From the NCBI RefSeq assembly GCF_009913435.1, contig NZ_CP047895.1, positions 371,001-435,000 on the forward strand: a DNA stretch of 64,000 bases, given 5' to 3'. The stretch is from Sphingomonas changnyeongensis (lineage in GTDB: Bacteria; Pseudomonadota; Alphaproteobacteria; Sphingomonadales; Sphingomonadaceae). The position numbers were made by a program, and so were the translations under genes. Position 1 is the stretch's first letter. Each line of letters begins with the position of its first letter. A model generated the notes under the pieces. That model saw only the letters and a list, made by a program, of their open reading frames with translations. It searched no databases and was not told the origin of the DNA. This document shows, piece by piece, positions 25,750-35,385 of this stretch.

Positions 25750-27764
25750 TCAGCGCAGATCCGGCGCCAGCGCCTCCGCCGCCAGCCGGGCCGCCACCTC
25801 ATCGAGCGACAGCACCTCCTGCCGGGCATCGGCGCCGAGCGGGCGCAGCGCGACCATGCCCTCTTCCGCCTCGCGCTTGCCGATCACGAGCAGATAGGGG
25901 GTCTTGGCCAGGCTGTGCTCACGCACCTTGTAGTTGATCTTCTCGTTGCGCAGATCGGCCTCGACGCGCAGCCCCAGCCCCTTCAGCCGCTCGACGACCG
26001 CGCGCGCATAGTCATCGGCGTCGGACACGATGGTCGCGACCACCGCCTGCACCGGCGCCAGCCAGAGCGGGAAGCGCCCGGCATAATGCTCGATCAGGAT
26101 GCCGATGAAGCGTTCGTAGGAACCGAAGATCGCGCGGTGCAGCATCACCGGCCGGTGACGCTCGCCATCCTCGCCGACATAGGACGCGTCGAGCCGTTCA
26201 GGCAGCACCCGGTCCGACTGGATGGTGCCGACCTGCCAGGTGCGGCCGATCGCATCGGTCAGGTGCCATTCGAGCTTGGGGCATAGAATGCGCCCTCGCC
26301 CGGCAGCTCCTCCCAGCCATATTCGGGCGTCGCCAGCCCCGCCGCGGCGACGGCATTGCGCAACTCGGCCTCGGCCTTGTCCCACATCTCGTCGGTGCCG
26401 AAACGCTTTTCGGGGCGCAGCGCGAGCTTGATCGAATAGGTGAAGCCGAAATCCTTGTAGATCCGGTCGGCAAGCGCGCAGAACGCCCGCACCTCCTCGA
26501 CGATCTGGTCCTCGCGGCAGAAGATATGCGCATCGTCCTGCGTGAACTGGCGCACCCGCATCAGCCCGTGCAGCGCGCCATGCGGCTCGTTGCGGTGGCA
26601 ACAGCCATTTTCATACAGGCGCAGCGGCAGATCCCGATAGGATTTGATGCCCTGGCGGAAGATCAGCACATGCGCCGGGCAGTTCATCGGCTTCAGCGCC
26701 ATCCAGTCGGCATCGGCCGACACGATCGGGCCGTCATCATCGACGTTCGGCACCTCGTCGGGGATGACGAACATGTTTTCGCGATATTTGCCCCAATGGC
26801 CGGACTGTTCCCATTGCCGGGCGTCCATCACCTGCGGCGTCTTGACCTCGCGGTAACCCGCGCCGTCGATCGCGCGGCGCATATAGGCCTCGAGCGCGCG
26901 CCAGATCACATAGCCGCGCGGATGCCAGAACACTGAACCATGCGCCTCGGCCTGCAGGTGGAACAGGTCCATCTCCTGCCCCAGCCGGCGATGGTCGCGC
27001 TTGGCCGCTTCCTCCAGCCGGGTCAGATGCTGGTCGAGCTGCTTCTTGTTAAGCCAGCCGGTGCCGTAGATGCGCGTCAGCTGGGCATTGCGCTGGTCGC
27101 CGCGCCAATAGGCCCCGGCCACGCGCATCAGCTTGAACGCCTGCGGATCGAGCCGCCCGGTCGAGGCCAGATGCGGCCCCCGGCACATGTCGAGCCAGGA
27201 ACCGGGCGCGCCCGGCTGGCCCGACCAATAGACGGTCAGCTCCTCGCCTTCGGGCAGTTCGCGCGCCCATTCGGCCTTGAACCGCTCGCCCTCGGCCTCC
27301 CATTTGTCGATCAGCCGCTGGCGGGACCAGACCTCGCGGACCAGCGGCTTGTCGGCGCGGATGATCTCGCGCATCTTCTCCTCGATGGCCGGCAGGTCGT
27401 CCATCGAGAAGGGCGGCCGCGACGCCGGCGCCATCACGTCATAATAAAAGCCGTCATCGGTCGCCGGGCCGAAGGTGATCTGCGTGCCCGGATAAAGCGC
27501 CTGCACCGCTTCGGCGAGGACATGGGCGTAATCGTGGCGCACCAGCTCAAGCGCATCGGCCTCGTCGCGCGCGGTGATCAGCGCCAGTTCGGCATCGCCG
27601 TCGATCGGGCGGCCAAGGTCGCGCAGCTCGCCATTGACGCGCGCGGCCAGCGCCGCCTTGGCCAGGCCGGGACCGATCGCGGCGGCAATGTCGGCCGCGC
27701 TGGTGCCCGGCGGCACATCGCGCACGGAACCATCGGGCAGGGTGATGCGGATCATCTCGGACAT
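25750..27764 (-). CDS. thrS: Threonine-tRNA ligase (one-base frameshift)
   Basis: About 671 residues once corrected, normal ThrS size. TGS domain [21 protein letters not shown], then the editing domain ([20 protein letters not shown] with the HxxxH-type site), class II core ([17 protein letters not shown] [50 protein letters not shown]) and the anticodon-binding domain ([16 protein letters not shown]). The frame breaks in GAFYGPKLEW, where a base is missing at 26278-26282 (GGGGC for GGGGCC). ThrS is essential, so this should be a consensus error. The start is ATG 27764 (MSEMIRI). Upstream of infC in the classical order. Confidence 0.93.
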
Positions 27765-27886
27765 GGGCTTCCCATAGCGGCTGGCGCAACGGGGACAAGA
27801 GACGGAAATGGATGCGCTCATGGCTTGCGAGGGCGGCGAGGCTGGGCCAACCTGAGCGGTGAAGCCGTTCAATATGGGGGATTTAG

Positions 27887-28960
27887 ATGAACATGGCAGC
27901 GCATGATGCCGGCTTTGACACGCCGGACAGCGCTTTTGTCTTCACCGGCAGATGGCGGGAGTTTCTGCCGATCGCCGTCACCAACCTGCTGCTGACGATC
28001 GTCACGCTCGGCATCTACCGGTTCTGGGCGACGACACGCACGCGGCGTTATCTGTGGGCGAACACACAGTTCATCGACGACCGGCTGGAATGGGCCGGCA
28101 CCGGCGGCGAGATGTTTCGCGGCTTTCTGGTCGTGCTGCTGCTGTTCGTGCCGGCGCTGCTCATCGTGCAGTCCGGGATAGAGGCGCTGGCCATGCGCGG
28201 CGAGCTGGCGCTGGCCGGGCTGATCGCCGTCATTGCCTATGCCGGGCTGATCATGCTGGTCGGCGTCGCCCGCTATCGCGCGCTGCGCTACCGGCTGTCG
28301 CGCACCTATTGGCACGGCATCCACGGCGGCGGCACCAGCGGCGGCTGGGGCTATGGTGCCAGCTATCTGGCCAAGTCGCTGCTCGGCGCGCTGCCGCTCG
28401 GCCTTGCCATTCCCTGGTCGATGACCGCGCTGTGGAACGAACGCTGGAACGCCATGGGGTTCGGTCCGCACCGCTTTGCGGCGGAGGCGAGCACGACGGG
28501 GCTGATGGGCCGCTGGCTGCTGGTGCTCGCCAGCCCGGTGTTGGTCGTCCTGTTTCTGGTGCCGATGCTCGGCCTGGGGGCGGTGGCCGGCGCCACGCCG
28601 TCGCCGGTCACGGCGGTGTTTGCCGTCCTGCTCGCCTATGCCCTTATCGCCCTGCTCGGCGCGGGCTATTATGCCGCGTTCATGCGCGAGGTGATCGGCA
28701 ATCTCGCCCTCGGCCCGCTGCGCTTCACCTTCACCGCGCGCACCGCCGACTGGATCAGGCTGTTCCTCGGCCATGCGCTGCTCGTCATCGGCACGCTGGG
28801 GCTGGGGGCCGGGTTCATCGCCTATCGCAACTGGGCGTTCTTTATCCGCCATCTGGAGGCGATGGGGCATGTCGATCTGGATGCCCTCACCCAGTCGCCC
28901 GACGCGACCGGCGGCGATGCCGAGGGGCTGGCAACGGCGTTCGACATCGGCGCGATCTGA
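27887..28960 (+). CDS. DUF898 (YjgN-like) membrane protein
   Basis: 357 residues with about 6 to 8 TM helices. After a short cytosolic start, FVFTGRWREFLPIAVTNLLLTIVTLGIYRFWATTRTRRYLWANTQF is the DUF898 signature, repeated in a weaker form at RFTFTARTADWIRLFLGHALLVIGTLGLG and FIAYRNWAFFIRHLEAMGHV. Family function is unknown. It is followed 15 bp later by an M48 protease, an arrangement seen for DUF898 genes in other genomes; a joint membrane function is a guess. First gene of a long rightward run. Confidence 0.85.
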   Translation: MNMAAHDAGFDTPDSAFVFTGRWREFLPIAVTNLLLTIVTLGIYRFWATTRTRRYLWANTQFIDDRLEWAGTGGEMFRGFLVVLLLFVPALLIVQSGIEALAMRGELALAGLIAVIAYAGLIMLVGVARYRALRYRLSRTYWHGIHGGGTSGGWGYGASYLAKSLLGALPLGLAIPWSMTALWNERWNAMGFGPHRFAAEASTTGLMGRWLLVLASPVLVVLFLVPMLGLGAVAGATPSPVTAVFAVLLAYALIALLGAGYYAAFMREVIGNLALGPLRFTFTARTADWIRLFLGHALLVIGTLGLGAGFIAYRNWAFFIRHLEAMGHVDLDALTQSPDATGGDAEGLATAFDIGAI

Positions 28961-28975
28961 CTGGGCGGTCGCGCC

Positions 28976-30004
28976 GTGGCAGCGCTCTATGACGGGCAGA
29001 CGGGCGTCCGCCGCGACGTCGAGGTGACGGCGGCGGACGGCATGTTGCTGCTGTCCGACGCATCAGGCGGGTGCAAGGCGATCCCGGCCGGCGAGCTGAG
29101 GCTGGTCGACCGGCAGACCGGCGGGATCACGCTGATGCGCCCCGGCCATGACGGCTGGCGGCTGCGCGTGCCGCCGCCGGTCGACCCGGCGGTGGATGGG
29201 CTGTTCCCCCGCCGCCACGGCTATGGCCGCTGGATCGACCGGATCGGCCCGGGGCGGGCGCTGCTGGTCTTCGCCGCGCTGTCGGCGGGCGTCGTGGCGC
29301 TGGGTTTCTACGCCCCGGTGCTGCTCGCACCGCTGATCCCCGAATCGGTCGAGCGGGCCTATGGCAACGCGATGGTCGGCGATTTCGGCGGCCATTTCTG
29401 CCGGTCGGCGAAAGGGGAACAGGCGCTCGCCCGGCTGGTCGCGCGGCTCGATCCCGGTGCCGGTGACCTGCGCGTCAGGGTGGTCGACCTGCCGGTCGCC
29501 AATGCCGCCGCCCTGCCCGCGCGCCAGATCGTGATCTTCGCGCCGCTGATCCGCGATGCCGCCGGGCCGGACGAGCTGGCCGGCGTGCTTGCCCATGAAA
29601 TCGCCCATGTCCGCCGCCGCCATGTCACGCAGGCGATGGTCAGGCAGCTGGGGCTGGGCATGTTCGCGGCGACGCTCGGCGGATCGGTGGGCGGCAATCT
29701 CGACGGGCTGGCGCAGCTGAGTTTCACCCGCGCCGCCGAGCGGGAGGCGGATGACGATGCCATGGCCATGCTCGCCCGGGCGCAAATCTCGCCGCTGGCG
29801 ACGGCGCGGTTCTTCGACCGGGTGGCGGGCGAGGACGCGACCACCAGCCTGCCGGGCATGACCTATCTGTCGACCCATCCCGATCCCGCCGGCCGCGCCG
29901 CCCGGTTCCGCCGCGCAGGCGCAGGCGCCCCGGCCAGCCCGGCGCTGTCCGCCCGCGACTGGCAGGCGCTGCGCCGGATCTGCGACGGGCCGCCAACCGG
30001 TTAA
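28976..30004 (+). CDS. M48 family metalloprotease
   Basis: 342 residues from a GTG at 28976. The N-terminal part, about 85 residues, has no obvious relatives and may bind membrane or substrate. One TM helix follows (RALLVFAALSAGVVALGFYAPVLLAPL). The peptidase domain holds zinc motif LAGVLAHEIAHVRRRHV (HExxH) and the downstream Glu ligand in FTRAAEREADDDAMAML. Related to Oma1/HtpX-like M48 peptidases that degrade membrane or periplasmic proteins. It follows the DUF898 gene by 15 bp and is likely in the same operon. Confidence 0.87.
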   Translation: MAALYDGQTGVRRDVEVTAADGMLLLSDASGGCKAIPAGELRLVDRQTGGITLMRPGHDGWRLRVPPPVDPAVDGLFPRRHGYGRWIDRIGPGRALLVFAALSAGVVALGFYAPVLLAPLIPESVERAYGNAMVGDFGGHFCRSAKGEQALARLVARLDPGAGDLRVRVVDLPVANAAALPARQIVIFAPLIRDAAGPDELAGVLAHEIAHVRRRHVTQAMVRQLGLGMFAATLGGSVGGNLDGLAQLSFTRAAEREADDDAMAMLARAQISPLATARFFDRVAGEDATTSLPGMTYLSTHPDPAGRAARFRRAGAGAPASPALSARDWQALRRICDGPPTG

Positions 30005-30074
30005 GCGGCTGGGATTTGGCCGCCCGGCTGTGCTAGATGCGGTGCCAGACCCAGACGACAAGGAAACATCCGCG

Positions 30075-30329
30075 ATGTTCGACCGCCTGTTCCGCGACCA
30101 TCCCCGCCAGGTCGGCGAAACCTATGCCGAGCATTTCGCCGCCGCCGGCGGGTTTGGCGTGCGGATGGTGGCGGGCGGGCTGGCCTGCATGGTCCATGCG
30201 CTGGTGCCGGCGCTGTTCGTGACCACGGGCAGCGGCACGGTGAAGCGGCTTTATGACCAGATGGTCGCCAAGCGCGATGCCAAGCGCCGCGCCAATATCG
30301 AGATGCTGTCGATCGAATGGGTGATCTGA
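30075..30329 (+). CDS. Small DUF6356-like protein
   Basis: 84 residues, MFDRLFRDHPRQVGETYAEHFAAAGGFGVRMVAGGLACMVHALVPALFVTTGSG. The HPxxVGExYxEH opening and one hydrophobic helix (MVAGGLACMVHALVPALF) are a common pattern in small alphaproteobacterial proteins that I associate with DUF6356. Single-pass inner-membrane location is inferred; function unknown. It overlaps the next gene by 13 bp. Confidence 0.75.
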   Translation: MFDRLFRDHPRQVGETYAEHFAAAGGFGVRMVAGGLACMVHALVPALFVTTGSGTVKRLYDQMVAKRDAKRRANIEMLSIEWVI

Positions 30330-31057
30330 CCCCGCCCGAGCGGCTGGAACGGCCTGGCCGCCCGGCGCTCGCCTTCCGCCACCGGCCGGGTGCAGGCCCG
30401 ACCATCCTGTTCCTGCCCGGCTATGCCAGCGACATGGCCGGCACCAAGGCGGTGGCGCTCGACGCCTGGGCCGCGCGCCATGGCCGGGCGATGCTGCGGT
30501 TCGACTATGCCGGCTGCGGCGACAGCGCGGGCCGGTTCGAGGACGAGACGCTGGCGAGCTGGCGCGACGACGCGCTGGCGATGATCGACCGCACGACGGG
30601 GCCGCTGATCCTGGTCGGATCGTCGATGGGCGGCTGGATCGCGCTGCTGGCGGCGCTCGCCCGGCCCGAACGAATCGCCGGGCTGGTCGGCCTCGCCGCC
30701 GCGCCCGATTTCACCGACTGGGGCTATGACGCCGCCGACAAGGCGCGGATCATCGCCGAGGGGCGGATCGCCCGACCCTCCGATTATGGCGCGCCGCTGG
30801 TCACCACCCGCGGTTTTTTCGAAGCGGGTCAGAAACTGCGCCTGCTGGACAGCGTTATTGCGATCGATTGCCCGGTGCGGCTGGTCCAGGGCCAGGACGA
30901 CCCGGATGTACCATGGCAGATCGCACTGGATCTGGCCGCGCGTCTTCGTTCATCTGAGGTTCGGACAATCCTGGTCAAGAATGGCGATCACAGACTGTCG
31001 CGGCCGCAGGACCTTTCCCTGATCGAAGCGACGGTTGCAGAACTGACCGGGGACTGA
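30317..31057 (+). CDS. Alpha/beta hydrolase
   Basis: 246 residues. TILFLPGYASDMAGTKAVALDAW (oxyanion region), nucleophile elbow LVGSSMGGWIALL with Ser in GSSMGG, LVQGQDDPDVPW for the acid, and NGDHRLSRP for the His. This resembles the BEM46/ABHD10 esterase-thioesterase group. No substrate is implied by the context, which combines a small membrane protein, a TPR protein and the glyoxalase pair. No signal peptide, so cytosolic. Confidence 0.84.
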   Translation: MGDLTPPERLERPGRPALAFRHRPGAGPTILFLPGYASDMAGTKAVALDAWAARHGRAMLRFDYAGCGDSAGRFEDETLASWRDDALAMIDRTTGPLILVGSSMGGWIALLAALARPERIAGLVGLAAAPDFTDWGYDAADKARIIAEGRIARPSDYGAPLVTTRGFFEAGQKLRLLDSVIAIDCPVRLVQGQDDPDVPWQIALDLAARLRSSEVRTILVKNGDHRLSRPQDLSLIEATVAELTGD

Positions 31058-31063
31058 GCACCG

Positions 31064-31780
31064 ATGCTCATGATGCTGATCGCCGCCGAAGCCTCCTGTC
31101 TTGACGAGGTGCGCGCCGATCCGGTGCGTGCAGCGCAGATCGCGGGTGCCTGGCATCTGAAGGGCGGCGGCGTGCTCGCCCGCCAATGCCTTGCCTTTGC
31201 CTATCTGGCGCAGCAGCGCTGGCCGTCGGCGGCGACCGCATTCGAACAGGCGGCGCGCGAGGCGGCGGCCGGGCGCGACGAGGCCGTTGCCGCCAATCTC
31301 TGGGTGCAGGCGGGCAATGCGCGGCTGGCCGGGGGCGAATATGCCGCCGCGCGGCTGGCGCTCGACAAGGCGCTCAGCGCGCCCGACCTGACCGGGATGG
31401 CGCGCGGCGAGGCGCGGCTGGACCGCGCCCGCGCCAATGTCGGGCTGAATGCGCTCGCCGAGGCGCGCACCGATCTGGACGAGGCGCTGAAGCTGGCGCC
31501 CGATGATCCGCTCGCCTGGCTGCTGTCGGCGACGCTTGCGCGGCGGATGGGCGATCTCGACCGCGCCCGCGCCGATATCGCCGCTGCCGGCACCCGCGCG
31601 CCCGACGATGCGATGGTCGCACTCGAAGCCGGGCAGATCGCGCTTGCCGCCGGTGCGCCGGCTGCCGCGCGGCTGGCGTTCGAGGCGGCGATCAAGGCGC
31701 AGCCCGGCAGCGATGCTGCCGGAATGGCGCAAGCTGCCCTTGACCGATTGGCCCCTGCGGGCCAGCCAGAGGCACCATGA
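31064..31780 (+). CDS. Tetratricopeptide repeat protein
   Basis: 238 residues, all helical. TPR-like units can be followed from about residue 45: [89 protein letters not shown] and [15 protein letters not shown]. There is no classical signal peptide. TPRs mediate protein binding; partner unknown. The TGA overlaps the ATG of gloA by 4 bp. Confidence 0.8.
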   Translation: MLMMLIAAEASCLDEVRADPVRAAQIAGAWHLKGGGVLARQCLAFAYLAQQRWPSAATAFEQAAREAAAGRDEAVAANLWVQAGNARLAGGEYAAARLALDKALSAPDLTGMARGEARLDRARANVGLNALAEARTDLDEALKLAPDDPLAWLLSATLARRMGDLDRARADIAAAGTRAPDDAMVALEAGQIALAAGAPAAARLAFEAAIKAQPGSDAAGMAQAALDRLAPAGQPEAP

Positions 31781-32208
31781 AATATCTTCACACGATGATC
31801 CGCGTGTCCGATCCGGACGCGACCGTCCGCTTCTTCCAGCTGCTCGGGCTTGAGGAGGTGCGCCGGTTCGACAGCGAACAGGGGCGTTTCACCCTGATCT
31901 TCCTTGCAGCGCCCGGCCAGGCCGGGGTCGCCGAGGTCGAGCTGACCTATAACTGGCCGGCAGAGGACGGCAGCGCCGAAACCTATACGGGCGGGCGCAA
32001 TTTCGGCCATCTCGCCTACCGCGTCGACAATATCTACGACACCTGCCAGCGGCTGATGGACGCCGGGGTGACGATCAACCGCCCGCCGCGCGACGGGCAT
32101 ATGGCGTTCGTGAAGACGCCGGACGGCATTTCGGTCGAACTGCTGCAGGACGGCTATCTTCCCCCGGCAGAACCCTGGGCATCGATGCCCAATACCGGCA
32201 GCTGGTGA
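31777..32208 (+). CDS. gloA: Lactoylglutathione lyase (glyoxalase I)
   Basis: 143 residues. [32 protein letters not shown] is the vicinal-oxygen-chelate start with His ligand; [21 protein letters not shown] supplies a Glu; [22 protein letters not shown] the second His; and [14 protein letters not shown] the last Glu. It turns the hemithioacetal of methylglyoxal and glutathione into S-lactoylglutathione. It is directly followed by gloB, so the full detoxification pathway lies in one operon. Confidence 0.92.
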   Translation: MKYLHTMIRVSDPDATVRFFQLLGLEEVRRFDSEQGRFTLIFLAAPGQAGVAEVELTYNWPAEDGSAETYTGGRNFGHLAYRVDNIYDTCQRLMDAGVTINRPPRDGHMAFVKTPDGISVELLQDGYLPPAEPWASMPNTGSW

Positions 32209-32212
32209 TCCG

Positions 32213-32944
32213 ATGCGGCTCGAGATCATCGCCGTGCCGGTGCTGGCGGACAATTATGTCTGGCTGGCGCATGATCCGGCCTCGGGCGACACGGCGGTGA
32301 TCGATCCGGCGGTGGCCGAGCCGGTGCTGGCCGCCGCCGCCGCGCGCGGCTGGACGATCGGCCAGATCTGGAACACCCACTGGCACCCCGATCATGTCGG
32401 CGGCAATGCCGCGATCAAGGCGGCGACCGGCTGCACGATCACCGGCCCGGCCGGCGAGGCTGACCGTATCCCCGGCATCGACCGGGCGGTCGCGGGCGGC
32501 GAGACGGTCAGCCTGGGCGCATTCACGGGCGAGGTGATCGACGTGCCGGCCCATACGGCGGGCCATATCGCCTATCACCTGCCCATGGCCGGGGCGGTGT
32601 TTGTCGGCGACACGCTGTTCGCCATGGGCTGCGGGCGGCTGTTCGAGGGCGATGCCGCGCAGATGTTTGCAAACATGCAGCGCCTGTCCGCCCTGCCCGG
32701 CGAGACCGAGGTTTACTGCGCGCATGAATATACGCTCGGCAATGCGCGGTTCGCCGTGACCGCCGAGCCGGACAATGCCGCCATCGCCGCGCGGCTCGAC
32801 GAGGTGATCGCCGCGCGTGCAGCGGGGCGCGCGACCGTGCCGACGACGATCGCGCGCGAGCGGGCGACCAACCCGTTCATGCGCGCCCGCGACGCCGACG
32901 AGCTGGCGGCGCGGCGTGCCGCCAAGGACAGTTTTGCCGGTTGA
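32213..32944 (+). CDS. gloB: Hydroxyacylglutathione hydrolase (glyoxalase II)
   Basis: 243 residues. Metallo-beta-lactamase fold with IWNTHWHPDHVGGNAAIK (THxHxDH), VPAHTAGHIAYHL and FVGDTLFAMGCGRLFEGDAAQM (further His and Asp ligands), and the C-terminal YCAHEYTLGNARFAV plus PTTIARERATNPF helices that bind glutathione. It hydrolyses S-lactoylglutathione to lactate and glutathione. Only 4 bp from gloA. Confidence 0.94.
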   Translation: MRLEIIAVPVLADNYVWLAHDPASGDTAVIDPAVAEPVLAAAAARGWTIGQIWNTHWHPDHVGGNAAIKAATGCTITGPAGEADRIPGIDRAVAGGETVSLGAFTGEVIDVPAHTAGHIAYHLPMAGAVFVGDTLFAMGCGRLFEGDAAQMFANMQRLSALPGETEVYCAHEYTLGNARFAVTAEPDNAAIAARLDEVIAARAAGRATVPTTIARERATNPFMRARDADELAARRAAKDSFAG

Positions 32945-32979
32945 GTGCGTATGGAGTGTGAAGCGAAGGAGAGACAGCG

Positions 32980-33425
32980 ATGGCAAAGGGTATCGGACTG
33001 AAGGCCAAAGCCGCGCTCGCGGTCGTGGCCGGTGTGGCGGCGCTCAGCGCATCGACGGTGGCGCAAGGCGATGCGGGCACCGCGAAGGAACGCCCGGTTC
33101 ATCCGAACGACGCGAAGATCGAGGCGCAGTGGCTGGCGGGCAAGACGGCCGGCAAGCCGGTCAACTGCATCTCGCTGACCGAAGCGCGCAGCAGCCGCCA
33201 TGTCGGCGACCGCACGATCCTCTACCGGGTCAACAGCAAGCTCGTCTATCGCAACGACCCGCCGGGGGCTGCCCGGGCCTTGCCCCCGGTTCGACGCTGA
33301 TCAGCCAGACGCCGACCACCAGGCTGTGCCGCGGCGACATCCTGACCGTGAGCGATCTGGTCGCCGGCTTCAGCGGCGGCAGCTGCGCGCTCGGCGAGTT
33401 CGTGCCCTACCGCACGCCCGGCTGA
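32980..33425 (+). CDS. Exported DUF6491-like protein (one-base frameshift)
   Basis: Corrected length about 148 residues. A signal peptide (LKAKAALAVVAGVAALSASTVAQG) precedes AQWLAGKTAGKPVNCISLTEARSSRHVGDRTILYRVNSKLVYRNDPPGG. The rest (CPGLAPGSTLISQTPTTRLCRGDILTVSDLVAGFSGGSCALGEFVPY) lies one frame over; one G missing from GGGGG at 33264-33268 accounts for this. The Cys-x-SLTxxRSS and LCxGDI pattern resembles DUF6491 proteins, with probable disulphides. Function unknown. Last gene of the rightward run; a GGAG site precedes the ATG. Confidence 0.78.
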
Positions 33426-33437
33426 GGTCTTTCTTTG

Positions 33438-33504
33438 GTCGCGGCACCGGCCCCTGCGCCGCGAGGCGCAGCAAAAACAACCGGTCGCGGGCCGGTGCCG
33501 CGAC
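33438..33504. repeat. Short variant of the mosaic palindrome, copy F
   Basis: Outer arms of 16 bp (GTCGCGGCACCGGCCC at 33438-33453 and its complement at 33489-33504) enclose an inner hairpin CTGCGCC-GCGA-GGCGCAG (33454-33471) and CAAAAACAACCGGTC. The inner part equals the 50-bp hairpin unit of copy C in reverse orientation. It sits 25 bp from the stop of the leftward acyl-CoA synthetase. Confidence 0.85.
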
Positions 33505-33529
33505 AAACAAGACGCGAGAGCCAGCCCCC

Positions 33530-35326
33530 TCAGCCCCGGTAGAGCGCGTCGAGCCTTTCGCCATAGGCCTGTTTCAGCACATGGCGGCGGATCTTCATCG
33601 ACGGGGTCAGCTGCTCATTCTCGATCGAAAACGGCGCGTCGGCGACGATGATCCGGCGCACCTTCTCGATCACCGACAGGTCGCGATTGACCCGGTCCAC
33701 CGCCGCCATCAGCGCCTGGCGATAGGCCGGATTGTCCGACAGCGCGGAAAAATCGCATTTATAGTCGTTGGCGACCGCCCATTCCGCCGTCCATTCGGGA
33801 TCGGGAACGATCACCCCGACCAGATAGGGCCGCCGGTCGCCATAGACCATCGCCTGCAGGATTTCGGGCTGCAGGGTCAGCATACCCTCGACCTTCTGGG
33901 GCGAGACATTGTCGCCCTTGTCGTTGACGATCAGGTCCTTTTTCCGGTCGGTGATGACGATCCGCCCGGCTGAATCGAAATGGCCGATATCGCCGGTGTG
34001 CAGCCAGCCATCCTTCAGCACCCGCGCCGTCTCGGCCTCGTTGCGCCAATAGCCGTGCATGACGAGTTCGCCCCGGCACAGGATCTCGCCATCCTCGGCG
34101 ATCCGCACCTCGACCTTGGTGAGCGGCGGGCCGACCGTGTGCATAGCCAGCCCCGCCTTGGGCCGGTTGCAGCTGATCACCGGGCCGCTCTCGGTCTGGC
34201 CATAGCCCTGGAGCAGGGTGATGCCGAGCGCGTGGAAGAACACGCCGATTTCGGGGTTGAGCGGCGCGCCGCCGGAGACGAGCGCCTTGATGCGGCCGCC
34301 GAACTTCGCCTGCACCTTGGGCCGGAACAGCCGCCCGAGCAGCAGGTCCATCGGCCGGTCCCAGATCGGAATGCCGCCGGCCAGATCCTTGGCCCCCAGC
34401 GCCAGCGCGCGGCGCAGCAGCTGCGGCGCCAGTCCGCCCTGCTTGTCGATGTTCTTGACGATGCGCTGACGCAGCACCTCGAACAGCCGCGGCACCACGA
34501 CCATGATGGTCGGGCGCACCTCCTCGATATTAGCGGCAAGCTTTTCGAGGCTCTCGGCATAATAGATCTGCCCGCCCAGCCCGATGGGAAGGAACTGGCC
34601 GCCGCTATGCTCATAGGCGTGGGACAAAGGCAGGAAGGACAGGAACACCTCGTCCCCCCAGCCGAAATCCTCGCTGATGATGTCGATGCAGCCCTCGACA
34701 TTGAGCAGGATCGCACCATGATGCTGGCACACGCCGCGCGGCGCGCCGCCGGTGCCGCTGGTATAGATGATGCAGGCGGTGTCGCCGCGCGCCATCGTCG
34801 CCGCCACCCGCGCCGCGCGGCCGGCGACGTCGGGCGTCTCGGCGGCGATCAGCGCGTCCCACAGATGAAACTCCTGCGCGCCGGCCTGGGCGGGGCGCAG
34901 CGGCTCGATCGAGATGACGTGCCGGGCCGTGTCGGACCGCAGCACGGCGGGCAGCAGGCTCCGCGCCAGCTTGTCGCTCGACACGATCACGGCGGCAGCC
35001 CCGCTATTGTCGAGGATGTGCTGGTGATCGCGCTCGGTATTGGTCGTGTAGGTCGGCACGGTGACGCAGCCCGCCGCCATGATCGCCAGATCGGCGATGC
35101 ACCATTCGGGCCGGTTTTCCGACACCAGCATCACCCGGTCGCCGGGTTTCAGCCCCATCCGCTCGAGCGCCTGGGCGAGCGCAGTCACGCGCCGCGCTGC
35201 ATCGGCCCAGCTGATCGACTGCCACGTCCCCCCGCGCCGCGCCCACAGGAAGGGCGCATCGCCGCGTTCTTCAGCGCGGGTGAAGAACATCGTCACCAGA
35301 TTGGGGAATTGCTCGAACTGCCGCAT
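33530..35326 (-). CDS. Long-chain fatty acid-CoA ligase (AMP-forming)
   Basis: 598 residues, like FadD15-type enzymes. AMP-binding motif IIYTSGTGGAPRGVCQHHGAI, adenine region GYGQTESGPVIS, then GEILCRGELVMHGYWRNEAET, DGWLHTGDIGHFDSAGRIVITDRKKDLI and the catalytic-loop segment NVSPQKVEGML. It activates long-chain fatty acids as acyl-AMP and acyl-CoA at the membrane, for beta-oxidation or lipid synthesis. The ATG at 35326 follows a strong AGGAGGAT site. Upstream of it a 59-bp gap separates the ggt stop, so the two may share a transcript. Confidence 0.91.
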   Translation of the reverse strand: MRQFEQFPNLVTMFFTRAEERGDAPFLWARRGGTWQSISWADAARRVTALAQALERMGLKPGDRVMLVSENRPEWCIADLAIMAAGCVTVPTYTTNTERDHQHILDNSGAAAVIVSSDKLARSLLPAVLRSDTARHVISIEPLRPAQAGAQEFHLWDALIAAETPDVAGRAARVAATMARGDTACIIYTSGTGGAPRGVCQHHGAILLNVEGCIDIISEDFGWGDEVFLSFLPLSHAYEHSGGQFLPIGLGGQIYYAESLEKLAANIEEVRPTIMVVVPRLFEVLRQRIVKNIDKQGGLAPQLLRRALALGAKDLAGGIPIWDRPMDLLLGRLFRPKVQAKFGGRIKALVSGGAPLNPEIGVFFHALGITLLQGYGQTESGPVISCNRPKAGLAMHTVGPPLTKVEVRIAEDGEILCRGELVMHGYWRNEAETARVLKDGWLHTGDIGHFDSAGRIVITDRKKDLIVNDKGDNVSPQKVEGMLTLQPEILQAMVYGDRRPYLVGVIVPDPEWTAEWAVANDYKCDFSALSDNPAYRQALMAAVDRVNRDLSVIEKVRRIIVADAPFSIENEQLTPSMKIRRHVLKQAYGERLDALYRG

Positions 35327-35385
35327 CCGATCCTCCTGCCCGCGGCGCAGTCCCGTGGCTGCGCCCTGTTTTATGGTCGTTGTCG

